The position numbers and the translations under genes were made by a program. A DNA stretch of 64,000 nt, from positions 13,888,001-13,952,000 of the forward strand of contig NC_071331.1 in the NCBI RefSeq assembly GCF_010183535.1. Reading direction: 5' to 3'. Each line of letters begins with the position of its first letter. Within the stretch, counting starts at the first letter, position 1. This DNA is from Caenorhabditis remanei. Its lineage: Eukaryota > Nematoda > Chromadorea > Rhabditida > Rhabditidae. The notes beneath the pieces are model-generated. The model was not told the origin of the DNA and made no database searches. It saw only the letters and a list, made by a program, of their open reading frames with translations. Positions 45,105 through 56,442 of this stretch are shown one piece after another.

Positions 45105-45561
45105 TTCGAAAGTATCTTGTTAGAATATTCAACGATTTGTCGAGAAGAAGTAAGGTGGGAAGGAATGTTTTGAAACTCGTCGACACAAGGCAATGACTCT
45201 TATACCGGATATGTGACATTTCATACGACTGAATGAGTTTTTCTAATATTTTTCTAATTCTTTGCTGAACTCATTCTTTTGTCAAATTAAATAGTTATGA
45301 ATCACTGCCACAATTGGAGTCACACAACACGTAAAGCAATTCATGCTGTAGTTTGAAAGTTTCTCAAGATTTAACACTACTTTAGTTAAGGTTGATTGGT
45401 GAAAGAATGTCGTCAAACGACTTCCAAGTTTGCTGACAGCATTCTTCGATTGCACACCCAGGCTGGAAAAATTTCCTTAATTTGTATTAACCATGAACAA
45501 ACAATAATTCGGAATAAACGAGCAACTTTATTTAAAGGAACGTTGGATTATTGAGATTTGT
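45105..45561. other. Intergenic, no gene seen
   Basis: Promoter side of the TRPV gene and 3' side of histone H3. Nothing further could be supported. Confidence 0.5.
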
Positions 45562-45577
45562 GGCCCTAAAGAGGGCC
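45562..45577 (-). terminator. Histone H3 mRNA 3' stem-loop
   Basis: On the minus strand GGCCCTCTTTAGGGCC, flanked by AAC upstream and ACAAA downstream, lies 53 nt past the H3 stop. It is the binding site of the stem-loop binding protein that directs formation of the non-polyadenylated histone mRNA end. Confidence 0.93.
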
Positions 45578-45629
45578 GTTGGGTTCGGTTATTGGTTGAG
45601 ATCAAGTTTGCTTGAATACCAAAAGGTAT

Positions 45630-46612
<983 letters not shown>

Positions 46613-46651
46613 TTTCCTTCGCTTTCATGCAAACCAATAACCGAACCCAAC

Positions 46652-46667
46652 GGCCCTCTTTAGGGCC
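46652..46667 (+). terminator. Histone H4 mRNA 3' stem-loop
   Basis: GGCCCTCTTTAGGGCC with AAC upstream and ACAAA downstream, 40 nt after the H4 stop. Identical to the other three stem-loops in the cluster. Confidence 0.93.
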
Positions 46668-47596
46668 ACAAATATCCAATAATCCACATTTTTCTTGTTG
46701 AATAAAGATCTTTTTTACTTTTTCTTCGATCAAAAAACATTAACTAAATTATTCATATATCCTTCTGATCTAGTATATCCAACTCGGAGGATTGTAAAAT
46801 CCTTTTCGGGATCTCTACAAGTCACTATTGAGTTTCTTTTGATCAAATCAGTCGAATAAATTTCGAAAACTTTGAGATTTTTTGTTATTTTCTCGAAAAC
46901 TACCGAGCCAAATTTGGTCCCATCTATACAAAACGTGTAAAAACTTCTGATGCATGTTTTAAGCTATCATTCGTTTGATAATGTGGAGAAATAAAAACGC
47001 TGATAGATTATAACGAAATCAAAAATGAAAAATTGCCATTTCGACCTGAAATAAAATCTGAATCCAGGATTTTCAGTATTGAATGGGTGGATAATGCACT
47101 CGGAATAATTCTAAAACTAAAATTTCCTTACTTCCGACCTTATGCTTTACGCTAAAAATTAAAATAACAACGATTAAGACCTGCTAATTTCTCAAATGTT
47201 TCGTTTCATGACGGTAGATCAAAAATTTTCTTGCAGTTCTTTTTGGGAGGCTGGGAGACCGTGCAATGCTTAGTTTTTCAATTTACAGCTAGAGAACTAC
47301 AGAATAACTTTCCGGTCAGTGTTCTGCTCGTCAATCTTTTTATACCATATGCGCATAGAGTTTTCGAGATTTTTTGTCATTTCATCTAATCGCGAATAGC
47401 CCCATTATGCCAATTAATGAAGCTCAACGAGGATTGCCAGTTAATTAAAAATGGTAGAGTACTTTTGTTCCTTGGGAAACGAATTTTTTCACGTCGGATT
47501 TCCAGATAAGATATGATTATTCAAACAATCTGAAAAACGAAGAAAATAAGATACGAATTTATTCAACTGGCAAATGTTGGATTATTGGATGTTTGT
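46668..47596. other. Spacer between the two histone pairs
   Basis: About 930 nt of AT-rich DNA with no supportable gene. It separates the convergent 3' ends of H4 and H2B. Confidence 0.5.
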
Positions 47597-47612
47597 GGCC
47601 CTAAAGAGGGCC
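47597..47612 (-). terminator. Histone H2B mRNA 3' stem-loop
   Basis: GGCCCTCTTTAGGGCC on the minus strand, 36 nt after the H2B stop, with the same flanks as in the other histone genes. Confidence 0.93.
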
Positions 47613-47647
47613 GTTGGGTTCGGTGGGGTTTGCTATCGGCCAAGTAT

Positions 47648-48016
47648 TTACTTGCTGGAAGTGTACTTGGTGACAGCCTTGGTTCCTTCAGACACAGCGT
47701 GCTTGGCGAGTTCTCCTGGAAGAATCAGACGGACAGCCGTCTGGATTTCGCGAGAAGAGATGGTCGAACGCTTGTTGTAGTGAGCAAGACGAGAGGCCTC
47801 AGCAGCGATACGCTCGAAGACGTCGTTGACAAACGAGTTCATGATGGACATGGCTTTGGAGGAGACTCCAGTGTCTGGATGAACTTGCTTGAGAACACGG
47901 TAGATGTAGACAGAGTAGGACTCCTTGCGGTGAGCCTTTCTCTTCTTTCCATCCTTCGGCTTGGTGACGGTCTTGGCGGCCTTCTTGGCTCCTTTGGCGG
48001 AAACTTTAGGTGGCAT
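47648..48016 (-). CDS. Histone H2B
   Basis: A single exon of 122 codons starts [16 protein letters not shown]; the upstream in-frame extension is not used because the ATG at 48016 begins the canonical protein. The histone-fold core ([35 protein letters not shown]) and the C-terminal TKYTSSK carrying the ubiquitinated lysine are intact. It forms dimers with H2A, to which it is divergently arranged. It ends in the histone stem-loop. Confidence 0.98.
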   Translation of the reverse strand: MPPKVSAKGAKKAAKTVTKPKDGKKRKAHRKESYSVYIYRVLKQVHPDTGVSSKAMSIMNSFVNDVFERIAAEASRLAHYNKRSTISSREIQTAVRLILPGELAKHAVSEGTKAVTKYTSSK

Positions 48017-48274
48017 GACGGAAGTTGTAGAATTTGATATTCTTGCTGTTGGGTTGTCGAACAATTTATTTATATGCGGCTGCGGTGGGTGGGCGGGGCT
48101 ATGAACACAGGAAAGTGTGGAGTTTATTCGGTGTGCGTCTCTGTCGTCATGGTGTGTCCCCACAGGGGGAAAGCAAAAAACTCCGCCTACCCACCGCAGG
48201 AAAAGTATGAAAGGGAGTGCTGCGTTTGAATCGACAGATTCGTTCTAATCGACCTAATCGCTCATCAACCAACA
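48017..48274. promoter_or_regulatory. Divergent promoter of the H2B/H2A pair
   Basis: A 258-nt spacer. A TATAAATA element faces H2B (minus strand, about 48067-48074). The box GCGGTGGGTGGGCGGGG at about 48081-48097 is repeated in inverted form near 48182-48197 (CCGCCTACCCACCGC), with GTGTCCCCACAGGG between. The layout matches that of the H3/H4 spacer. Confidence 0.7.
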
Positions 48275-48658
48275 ATGTCTGGACGTGGAAAGGGAGGCAA
48301 AGCCAAGACCGGAGGAAAGGCCAAGTCACGCTCGTCAAGAGCTGGACTTCAATTCCCAGTCGGTCGTCTTCACCGTATTCTTCGCAAAGGAAACTACGCT
48401 CAACGCGTCGGAGCCGGAGCCCCAGTCTACCTCGCTGCTGTTCTCGAGTACCTCGCCGCTGAAGTTCTCGAGTTGGCTGGAAACGCTGCCCGTGACAACA
48501 AGAAGACCCGTATCGCCCCAAGACATCTTCAACTCGCTGTCCGCAACGACGAAGAATTGAACAAGCTTTTGGCCGGAGTCACGATCGCTCAAGGAGGAGT
48601 TCTTCCAAATATCCAAGCCGTTCTTCTTCCAAAGAAGACCGGAGGAGACAAGGAATAA
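48275..48658 (+). CDS. Histone H2A
   Basis: A single exon of 127 codons starts [18 protein letters not shown], has the [19 protein letters not shown] loop, the acidic-patch stretch and the docking domain [13 protein letters not shown], and ends GGDKE. The SQ motif of H2A.X and the features of H2A.Z are absent, so this is a canonical replication-dependent H2A. It is divergent with H2B and ends in a stem-loop at 48692-48707. Confidence 0.98.
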   Translation: MSGRGKGGKAKTGGKAKSRSSRAGLQFPVGRLHRILRKGNYAQRVGAGAPVYLAAVLEYLAAEVLELAGNAARDNKKTRIAPRHLQLAVRNDEELNKLLAGVTIAQGGVLPNIQAVLLPKKTGGDKE

Positions 48659-48691
48659 GAACTTTCTTCCAAAAAACCCACCGAACCCAAC

Positions 48692-48707
48692 GGCCCTCTT
48701 TAGGGCC
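48692..48707 (+). terminator. Histone H2A mRNA 3' stem-loop
   Basis: GGCCCTCTTTAGGGCC, 34 nt after the H2A stop, with the conserved AACCCAAC upstream and ACAAATAT downstream. Confidence 0.93.
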
Positions 48708-48887
48708 ACAAATATCCGAAAATCCAAATTACATGTGAATAAAGAATTATAGTTTTGTACCCTATATTGTCATGTTCTTCAGTTTACATTCTAAACGGCC
48801 GCTATCTCGAAATTTATTATGATGACAATGAAATAAGTCATCAAAAGCTGACATAAAATGTATGTGGTGTTTTTAACGAACTTCCAT

Positions 48888-49034
48888 TTACTGTGAAAAA
48901 AATAAAGTTTGGCCAAGGATTTTCAAAAAAAAATTTCGCGCCCAAAACACTTTAGTGCATTTGTCAACTAAAGTGTTTTGGGCGCGAAAATTTTTTTTGA
49001 AAATCCTTGGCCAAACTTTATTTTTTTCACAGTA
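48888..49034. repeat. 147-bp near-perfect palindrome (MITE-like)
   Basis: TACTGTGAAAAAAATAAAG at the left edge is matched by its complement at the right edge. The arms (about 67 nt each) include GGCCAAGGATTTTCAAA and GCGCCCAAAACACTTTAGT and surround a loop of about 12 nt. Both edges carry TA, which could be a TA target duplication. It lies about 190 nt upstream of the reductase start codon. Confidence 0.75.
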
Positions 49035-49224
49035 GTTGGAATTATTCGTAAATTATGTCCTCGAGTACTTCACAATTTTTTTTCTGCAGCCCGTTCTATT
49101 CAACGAACGAGACACAAAATTTTGTAGAAACGCAGACACGACGTGTAGTCTCGTAGCAGGCAGCAGGCAGTTCCTGCTTTTTCTTTCTAATTTCGGCCTA
49201 ATTTATTATTTTTCCAGCTTAATC

Positions 49225-50222
49225 ATGACTGTTAATGTCGTATCGAATAACGGGTCCTCTGGAATTCCTCCGTTAGTCTTCATCGGTGGTGGAAATATGG
49301 CATCCGCTTTAATTAAAGGTTGTGAGAAAAAAAGTGAGTTAGAATATTTCTTTATAGTTTATCAATAGTTTTTTTTTCAGATTTCGTGTCAAAAAATAAT
49401 ATTGTTGTGAGCGTTCAAACGGAAAAATCAGCAGAGAAATGGAGAAAGCAAGGATATGAGAATGTCTTCACGAATACCTTGGAAATGCTCGAAAAATACC
49501 CAACGGCAGTGTACATCATATGCGTGAAACCACAGGTCTTCGAAGAAGTTGTTTCGAGCTGGCCTGTGAATTCAAGACCGAAATTCATACTGTCTGTCAT
49601 GGCTGGAGTTCCGCTTAAGACGCTAAGTGCGAAAGTAAGTTATTCCCGTCAGCAAAACTTGAATAGTTTTTATTTTTTCGTTCAGCTTCCATTTGTTTCC
49701 GGAAATACCACAATCATTCGTTTGATGCCAAATGTTGCCAGTTCCATCGGAGCTGGGGCTTCAACAATGTGCTATGAGAGAAGCAGCACAATCGAAAACC
49801 AAGAAATCTATATAAAATATGCTCGCGAGTTCGCTGAGTGTGTTGGAACCGTCGAGATTATTCCGGAACGTTGCTTCAATCCGGCTATGGCTATTGGTGG
49901 AAGCAGCCCTGCATGGACATTTATGTACATCGAATCGCTCGCTGATGGAGCCGTAGCTCAAGGTTTGGGAAGATCCGAAGCGAAAAGACTGGCTGCTCAG
50001 GCTGTACTGGGAGCTGCTCAAATGGTGCTCGACTCTGAATCAGGGTTCGACATTGAGACTCAACACTTCGGATTTCTCAAAGACAAGGTTTGCTCTCCTG
50101 GAGGCACAACAATCGAAGGTGTACGGACACTCGAGAAAAACGGTTTCCGTTCTGCCGTTATGGAAGCTGTTATCGCCGCATCGTCTAAGGCCGATGATAT
50201 GGCGAAGGCGACAGCTAAGTGA
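49225..50222 (+). CDS. Pyrroline-5-carboxylate reductase
   Basis: Three exons (49225-49333, 49381-49633, 49686-50222) give about 299 residues. The N-terminal Rossmann fold has PLVFIGGGNMASALIKG (GxGxM-type NAD(P) site), and VYIICVKPQVFEEV and SVMAGVPL follow. IIRLMPNVASSIGAGAS and the C-terminal dimer and active-site helix (SPAWTFMYIESLADGAVAQGL, SPGGTTIEGVRTLE) are complete. The enzyme reduces delta-1-pyrroline-5-carboxylate to proline with NAD(P)H, the last step of proline synthesis. A TTTTCCAG acceptor sits seven bases before the ATG. I recall a C. elegans homologue next to the chromosome IV histone cluster and the mitochondrial carrier, matching this order. Confidence 0.95.
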
Positions 50223-50378
50223 ATCTGTTTTACAATAATTTTGTGATTGTTGTTAGTGAATTTTAAAATAAAATAACTTTTTATAAAAGAAAGAACTAAA
50301 CTAAAAAAACGATTAAAACAGTAACTAATGTGAAATCTTGATGTGAATTTTTTGAGATGTATTAAAGATGAGTAGAAG

Positions 50379-51399
50379 TTAGACTCGAGATCCTTTTTCC
50401 AGTCCTAGAAGCTTTTCAGCCAGTCCCACGTAATATACGGTTTGAGCGATACCGAAAAGGGGAGCCATCACCATCATCCGACAAATGGCTCCTTTGAAAA
50501 GAGCCTTCACACCTTCGTCGAGCCAAATTCTATAGAATGCATGCACAATTCCGGTATAGTTGGAGCATCCGGCTTGAATTCGTGTCTTGACAACATCCAA
50601 CGGGGTCACAAGAAAGGATGCTGTTGCTCCAGCGGTTAATCCTGAAACAAAACTGGCCCAGAACACGGCATCTCCTGAAAAAGGACTAAATTAAAATAAT
50701 TAAGAAACTTTTTCAATTACCCGAATCATCTTTTTTTCTTGGTCCTAATCCATCCAAATAAGCAAAAAGCGGGAAATATAGCGCAGAAAATGATACGTCT
50801 CTGGCCATTGTTGGTCCGAGTCCTCTGTACAAAGCTCGAATACCTCCATCTTTTGTCAAAAGATTCCAGATCAGTTTTGTAGCTTTTACTTTATCTTTGG
50901 ACTGTTGCATGCGGATTTTCAAAAGTTCCATTGGTGTTGTGATTGCGACTTGACAGAAGCCTGCAGCAGCTCCGGCAAGCATTCCACGTGGTGTTGACAG
51001 TCTTTCTGCTTGATCTTTCATTAGTGCATGTCGGAAGAAGTCATTAGCGACCAGTTTGATTGCCTTTTCTGGAGTGATCAAGAAGATATTCACAGACGCG
51101 CCCTGAATTTGAATTTTATTTCGATGTGTTCAAAAATTGTCTCTCACCTGATACATCCCTTTCACTTGGTTCAGTCTTCCAGGTGCTCCTGCTAACCATG
51201 ACTTTTTGAAACAATCTGCAATTCCGGTGTAGGTGGCAGTGCCTTTCTGATTTTGAAGACGTGTTTTGACAAGATCCATCGGGAAGACACATGAAACTCC
51301 AACAACTCCAGAGATTCCACCATTGAGCACCTTTGGAAGGTATCGAATTGGCTGCTCATCGCGTTCCTCTTGTAAAAGTTCTAACTCATCAACGTCCAT
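50379..51399 (-). CDS. Mitochondrial carrier, glutamate-carrier type (SLC25A18/22)
   Basis: Three exons give about 305 residues with the tripartite mitochondrial carrier structure. Each of the three repeats starts with the PxDxxKxR signature: [26 protein letters not shown] and [13 protein letters not shown]. Six membrane helices are expected in the inner mitochondrial membrane. The helix-4 segment [19 protein letters not shown] and the C-terminal GLAEKLLG resemble mitochondrial glutamate/H+ symporters, which bring glutamate into the matrix. The adjacent reductase acts in proline synthesis, which also starts from glutamate; a functional link is only suggestive. The gene converges with the reductase: the stops are about 160 nt apart. 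Confidence 0.9.
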
Positions 51400-51606
51400 T
51401 CTGAAACTTGTTTCCTTATCGAATTAGTGTTCCTTTCGTCTCTCGAAAAACATGAACAAGGATGTGAACCCGACAGAAAACCAAATGAAATAACTTTCTA
51501 ATATAATTCATGTTTACTTAAAAATAGCTACATTAACACGTTTAGTTGGAATATTTCGGTTATTTGAAAAGAGTAGAATATTTTACAAAGCATAATCAAT
51601 TATATT

Positions 51607-52872
51607 TTAAACCGAGTTGAATACAAATTCCAGTGATGGTTTGTCGATAGGTGTTGACGAGGAATGATGAGTTGCATACACTCCGAACATGTGTTGTCCG
51701 AGTGTCATGTCGTCATTATCGTTGCCTCGAGCGTTTTCGATAGGCTCTTCCACATCTCCGGCTGATTCTGTTCTGAGATCATTTAAGGGAATTTCTTCGA
51801 AATCTTTTTCTGATGATGGGCTGAGGTCGTCGTCTGGCGACTTCAGTTGGCTTCCGTTTTTATACGGTTTCAAAGTAACTTTTCCGTGTGTGATTTTGAA
51901 CTTCGGAATACCGGTGGATATGGAATACTTGATGACGCTCAGCATCGTGGAAGCGATCACAACGAAAAAAAATACGGAAAGAATTGTGAGCACTGAAACA
52001 TATGACATAAGAAACTTTGATTTGCAAGTCAAATGAAACTTACTAATCTCCTTGTTTATGTCATCTTTATTGCTACTCTGTTTTGTGAATACTAGTGAGT
52101 TTTTCACAGCCAGTACGAATAGAGTAGTGAAGATGGATAGTATTGATATATAAACGATGAACCAAGCCCATTTGTTTCTGAAGAATTGCATTGGAGTAGC
52201 AGGCTCGAAGCCGGAGTAAACAACGCTACATTTTGAACACAATGGTCTTTCTTCAATAAACGGACGGAGACAACCGTAATGAAATACTCTTCTGGAAAAA
52301 TAGGTAACTTATATTCTCAACGTTCAGTGGTTACTACCTGCAGAAACATGGACTAATTTTGTAGCCGAGTTGTACTTGTAACTTCTCTTGAAACGGTTTG
52401 TATTGATAGTTTTTGTCGTGGCATGCCGTGCAAGGGGGTGCATTGTCAGAACAGCAGCTACTTATCCTGTCCGTTTTCTTCGATTGAAGCATTTTGGTTG
52501 ATCGTGGAATCGTATTCCCCTGACCGCAGTTGCTGCATTTAGCTTCTCCGAATTTCTTTCTGTTCCGAGTTGCACAATCTACATGAACGAACATACTGAA
52601 GATGAAACATGTTACAGGAACCGATAGAAGACTTACAGTTGACAATCACATGGCTTAATATAATCGACGTTGTTGATAGGACCACTAATGTTTTTATAGC
52701 AAATATGACAATGTACTGCGGCAGGAAGTTTGTGTGAGCCCTAAAAATATCGGTAACAGCGTAGAACGAGATAGCGAATTATATTTACCCTATTTGGCGT
52801 TCGTCCTTCGCCTTGGCTTTCATCGGGATGTATAACTGACAATCCTTCTGGGAAGTATTCTTCCACATTCAT
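51607..52872 (-). CDS. Membrane protein with two RING-CH-like fingers
   Basis: About five exons give roughly 340 residues. The first cysteine cluster reads CHIC, then CDC, HVDC and CSNC, fitting the C4HC3 RING-CH pattern. A second cluster reads CTAC, then CFC, HYGC and CSKC, again C4HC3. Two membrane helices follow (WFIVYISILSIFTTLFVLA and VLTILSVFFFVVIAST), then a long acidic cytoplasmic tail (SSEKDFEEIPLND) ending FVFNSV. MARCH-type ubiquitin ligases share one RING-CH and two helices, so an E3 role at an internal membrane is likely, but the doubled finger is unusual. An intron of 51 nt at 51993-52043 has no in-frame stop and keeps the frame if retained. Confidence 0.8.
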
Positions 52873-54705
52873 TTTAAAAGTTAGTGAATACGAGTTTTAG
52901 TGGGATATCGATGATGAATATGAAGCACAGAGCTTCACGAAGTGTTGCGTCACTCGAATTTTCATGTCGTTTTACGGCTGCGGTCTTGCAACGAAAAAAG
53001 TTTTACTACTGTAACTGTCTAGTTTCTCTTCATTTTCCATTCTCTCTCGTCAGTAATTATGATTTCCAGTATATTCAAAACATTGATTTTTCATCTTAAT
53101 TTTCTGTTTAACTACTTTTCTGCTCAACAAATATGTCTTTCTGTATAGAAGGACAGAATTCTGTCTTGCTCCCGTTGGGAGTCATTAATTACGTTACGTA
53201 ACATGTCAGTTTTAAGTAATTAAACGGATTGACAGCCAATTCGAAATGAGGAAGTAGATTTCGACGATGATCACGAAGAGAATGATAAGGGTAGTATGCT
53301 TGATAGATCGGTAACGCGCGAGCGCAGATCATGTGATGACGTAACAGAGAATTCTTTGATCTCATTATAAGGTGAATTTTCATGTACAACCTTGTTGAAT
53401 AATCTGAAATTAGCCGGTTCCCCGTTTAAAATAATTTTCAGAATTTCCGCAAAGAAAAATTGTTATGAAGGCTGATCATAGTTGCCATGTTTTTAGGGAT
53501 AGAAACAGTAACTAGTTAGTGAAACCAGTGAGTGTCTGATAGAGGATCCTGAAAATGCGTTCGAATAAGCAGATATAACCACATCTTCTCTTTACGCATC
53601 CATTACTTTTCACGAGTATGGACGTTTTGATCTACAAGTTATCCGCCGTGATCCGTTTTATATGTAGTTTGATTTGTTTATCTTCCCAGTCTCATTTATT
53701 CCAGGAATGATTATTCGACAGTTTCATTCTCCTTCTCTACTCCTGCCTGATTCTGACGACGTTTTGCTTCCAACAATGACCTGTTTGTGAATTTTGGTGA
53801 GTTTGATTATATTTTCCTAGTTCTCGAATTCGAATTTTTAAATTTAAATTTTTTTTTCTCGAGGCTATTCCTAGTTTTCTAATTTGACCACACACCGAAA
53901 CTCGCCCTCACCCCGAAGAGCAGATACGATCTTTCGCACTGTTTTTCTCCCAATCGGCATATAACAAGCATTAGAAAATTCTCGATTCCTGGTAACCAAA
54001 CGGAACAAGTGTTCAGCTAATAGCCGAAAAGCAATAGAAATTGAAGATATGCCTTATCTCATTTTAGTATTAAGAACCATGTTTGAATTTAAGCATGAGA
54101 GGAAGTATTAGGTGAATAAGAAAAATTTTCAATACTTCATCTTTTAATCAGCCCGGTCATTTTTATGAAAACGAGTGGAGAATAAGACAGAGAAGCGACC
54201 TATGCCCATCAAACTGATAATTCAAATAGATAAGAAAATACCCTCAAACAAACCAGATGATAATTCGTTCTCATGGTCTTCAGAACATATTTTTGTGTGT
54301 TGATGCACTTTCCAAATGTCATTTTTCCGTTTGACCAATAAGTTTCTTCGTTTTCTTTAAGAATGGGTCAAAACACAAATTCTCACGCTTCACTCTGCAT
54401 GTCAGGAGTCTGTGTTGTCTCGGCGCCGGAAGGCATATATTGTAGGCCTTCTCTCTCATTCTCCTTCTTCTTTTTTTCATGATAGGACAAGTTAGGGCGC
54501 GGTCGGAACAGGTGGGAACTTCTCCCCCTATTCTGATATCTCATATCAAAGAGAGTACGAAATGGCGCCTAGAATTCCGGCGCCGGCGGACCCCCAGATT
54601 CTTGTTGACTTCTTGGCTTTTTGGTTATGAACAATGTCAATGGTTTAGCTTCATGACATTCATTTTGGTATAAAACGAGAAATTTCTTTCTTTTTGCAGA
54701 TACTC
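52873..54705. other. Intergenic, no gene seen
   Basis: About 1.8 kb without a supportable gene. GC-rich patches at 54420-54440 and 54570-54590 (GGCGCCGG, CGGCGCCGGCGG) stand out 120-290 nt before the next start codon and may be promoter elements. Confidence 0.45.
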
Positions 54706-55896
54706 ATGCTAGCTGTGCACAACAAAGATTCAAAGTTTCTTTTGGAAGTTTTGTCTTCTCTTGAATCGAGCCTCGACGAAGTCATATCACCGCCATTCTT
54801 CATAATGTCAGAGTAAGTTGCCCATCCATTTATTTGTTTTTCATAACAAAATATTATTCAGTCAACTCGACCGTCAAAATTCTATCAATTATGTGGTGGG
54901 ACTCCTGCGACAAGCACTTCTCGATTCCCGTGTCGGATGGGTTGTTCGTATGATGTTTGGTCCACGTGAACGTGCTCTTACCGCTGAAGAAATTATCTCT
55001 CTAAACAGTCGCGCGTTTCCACTCAACGCAAAACTCCCGGATAATTTTCTTGAAAAATTCAAAGGTTTACCCCGGGTTCCAATGGAGACCATGCTTCGAA
55101 TGCTGGGATGGAAGGATATTCACAATCTGCAATTAGTCGCTGGACCATTTGCTGACTGTATTGCGTGAGTTTACAATTTAGTAAAAATCAGTTCATAAAA
55201 GAAACAAAAAAAAGCTATGAAATAGTTTTAGGAATGAGTTCAAAAAACCTGAAACAAAACTGTGTTTTGCTCCTCTCCTTGATGAAGCAAGTATTAGTAA
55301 ATAAGTAACATACTGTATCAGTATTATGTTTAAAATCCGCATCATCATATTTTCGTTTAGGGCCGGTCGTCGAAACTTCCCCATGCATGAGTTGGTTCAG
55401 GGAGCTGCTTTGTTGGTTGGTACGGAGAAAGTTATCGTCTATAGGTACAACGGAAAGTAAGTTAGAGTTCCTTCCGCTGCTCATCTTATCACATGTTTAT
55501 TCAGAGTGGAAGTCAACCACGACCAGTTCGCGAGAAGTCTGCGAACAGTCCGAGTGAAAAACCTAACATTAAAACAGGAAGGAACACTTCGTGCTGTATC
55601 GTATCATATTCCCGAACTGTCATGCAATACTTTAAATCTTCGAATCTCTGATGCAGTTGACCCCGTGGAAGAAGAGTTAGTTCTGTAACAACAAAAGTAA
55701 ATACTTCAAGTCTTATTTCAGGGAATTGGCACAAGTTGTGGAGCAGATTATCGTAAATCCACATATCACGGAACTCAGTCTGATCGCCAGAAAAATAGGT
55801 GACACACGTGCATTGATGAATCGTTTGGATGCTATTAAAGCTCGTGGTCAACATCTCAACCAAGCAAAGTCGACAATCGTCGTCATCAGCCCATAA
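54706..55896 (+). CDS. Unrecognised intracellular protein, five exons
   Basis: Five exons (54706-54812, about 54862-55164, about 55361-55457, about 55506-55672, about 55722-55896) join in frame to about 300 residues. A TTTGCAG acceptor precedes the ATG by six bases. Helical N-terminal part (LLEVLSSLESSLDEV), then SINYVVGLLRQALLDSRVGWVV, AEEIISLNSRAFPLNAKLPDNFLEKFKGLPRVPMETMLRMLGW, a VYRYNGKVEVNH strand pair and a C-terminal helix (ALMNRLDAIKARGQHL). No signal peptide, membrane segment or zinc ligands. The LPDNFLEKF...MLRMLGW region has an F-box-associated or winged-helix flavour, but I do not recognise the family. Splice sites are all consensus, so the gene itself is well supported. Confidence 0.75.
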
Positions 55897-56442
55897 TAGT
55901 TTTAAACAACCAACTGTATATATTTCATTATCTCGTTCGTCAGTTACTATCTGATTATTCTTGCCCACAGAACTCTAACTTGTACTTCTGTAATTTGGTG
56001 ATAAAGAGTAAGCAACTTCTTGGCATGGATGTTTAATGTGCAGGGAAGATCAGAGTTTCTTTAAATTTTCAGTTTCATGATGACGTCAAAACACGAATTT
56101 CCATTTAAGAGCTTGAACTAGTTTGTAAGCGAAAACTCGATTTTGAGTTTCAAGTAAAAACTCGATTTTGAGTTTTGTTTGTTCATGGTCCATCAAAAAC
56201 TCTTATTCATTGTTTGAAATTCGAAAAACCATAAAAATGCAACATAAGATTTCTAAACAAAGAGAGAATGATGTGATCGTTATAGTATCCACAGTTTTTC
56301 GTCAAACAAAAAAGTAATAAAAATTGGATGAGCTCATCGGCCGTGATTCATTTTCCCTTATAAGGAACTGTCATATCGTTGTGAGCTATCAATTTTCACA
56401 TTTTCACAGCAAGTTCTTTTTTTGAAACTTCACTTTTTCAGA
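55897..56442. other. Intergenic, upstream of CUB-like gene 1
   Basis: AT-rich DNA with two direct copies of AAAACTCGATTTTGAGTTT near 56141 and 56158. No gene seen. Confidence 0.45.

Noticed and set aside
47648..48163. Longer H2B with an N-terminal extension from 48163
   Set aside because: The extension runs through the shared promoter, including its TATA element; the canonical H2B start is the ATG at 48016.
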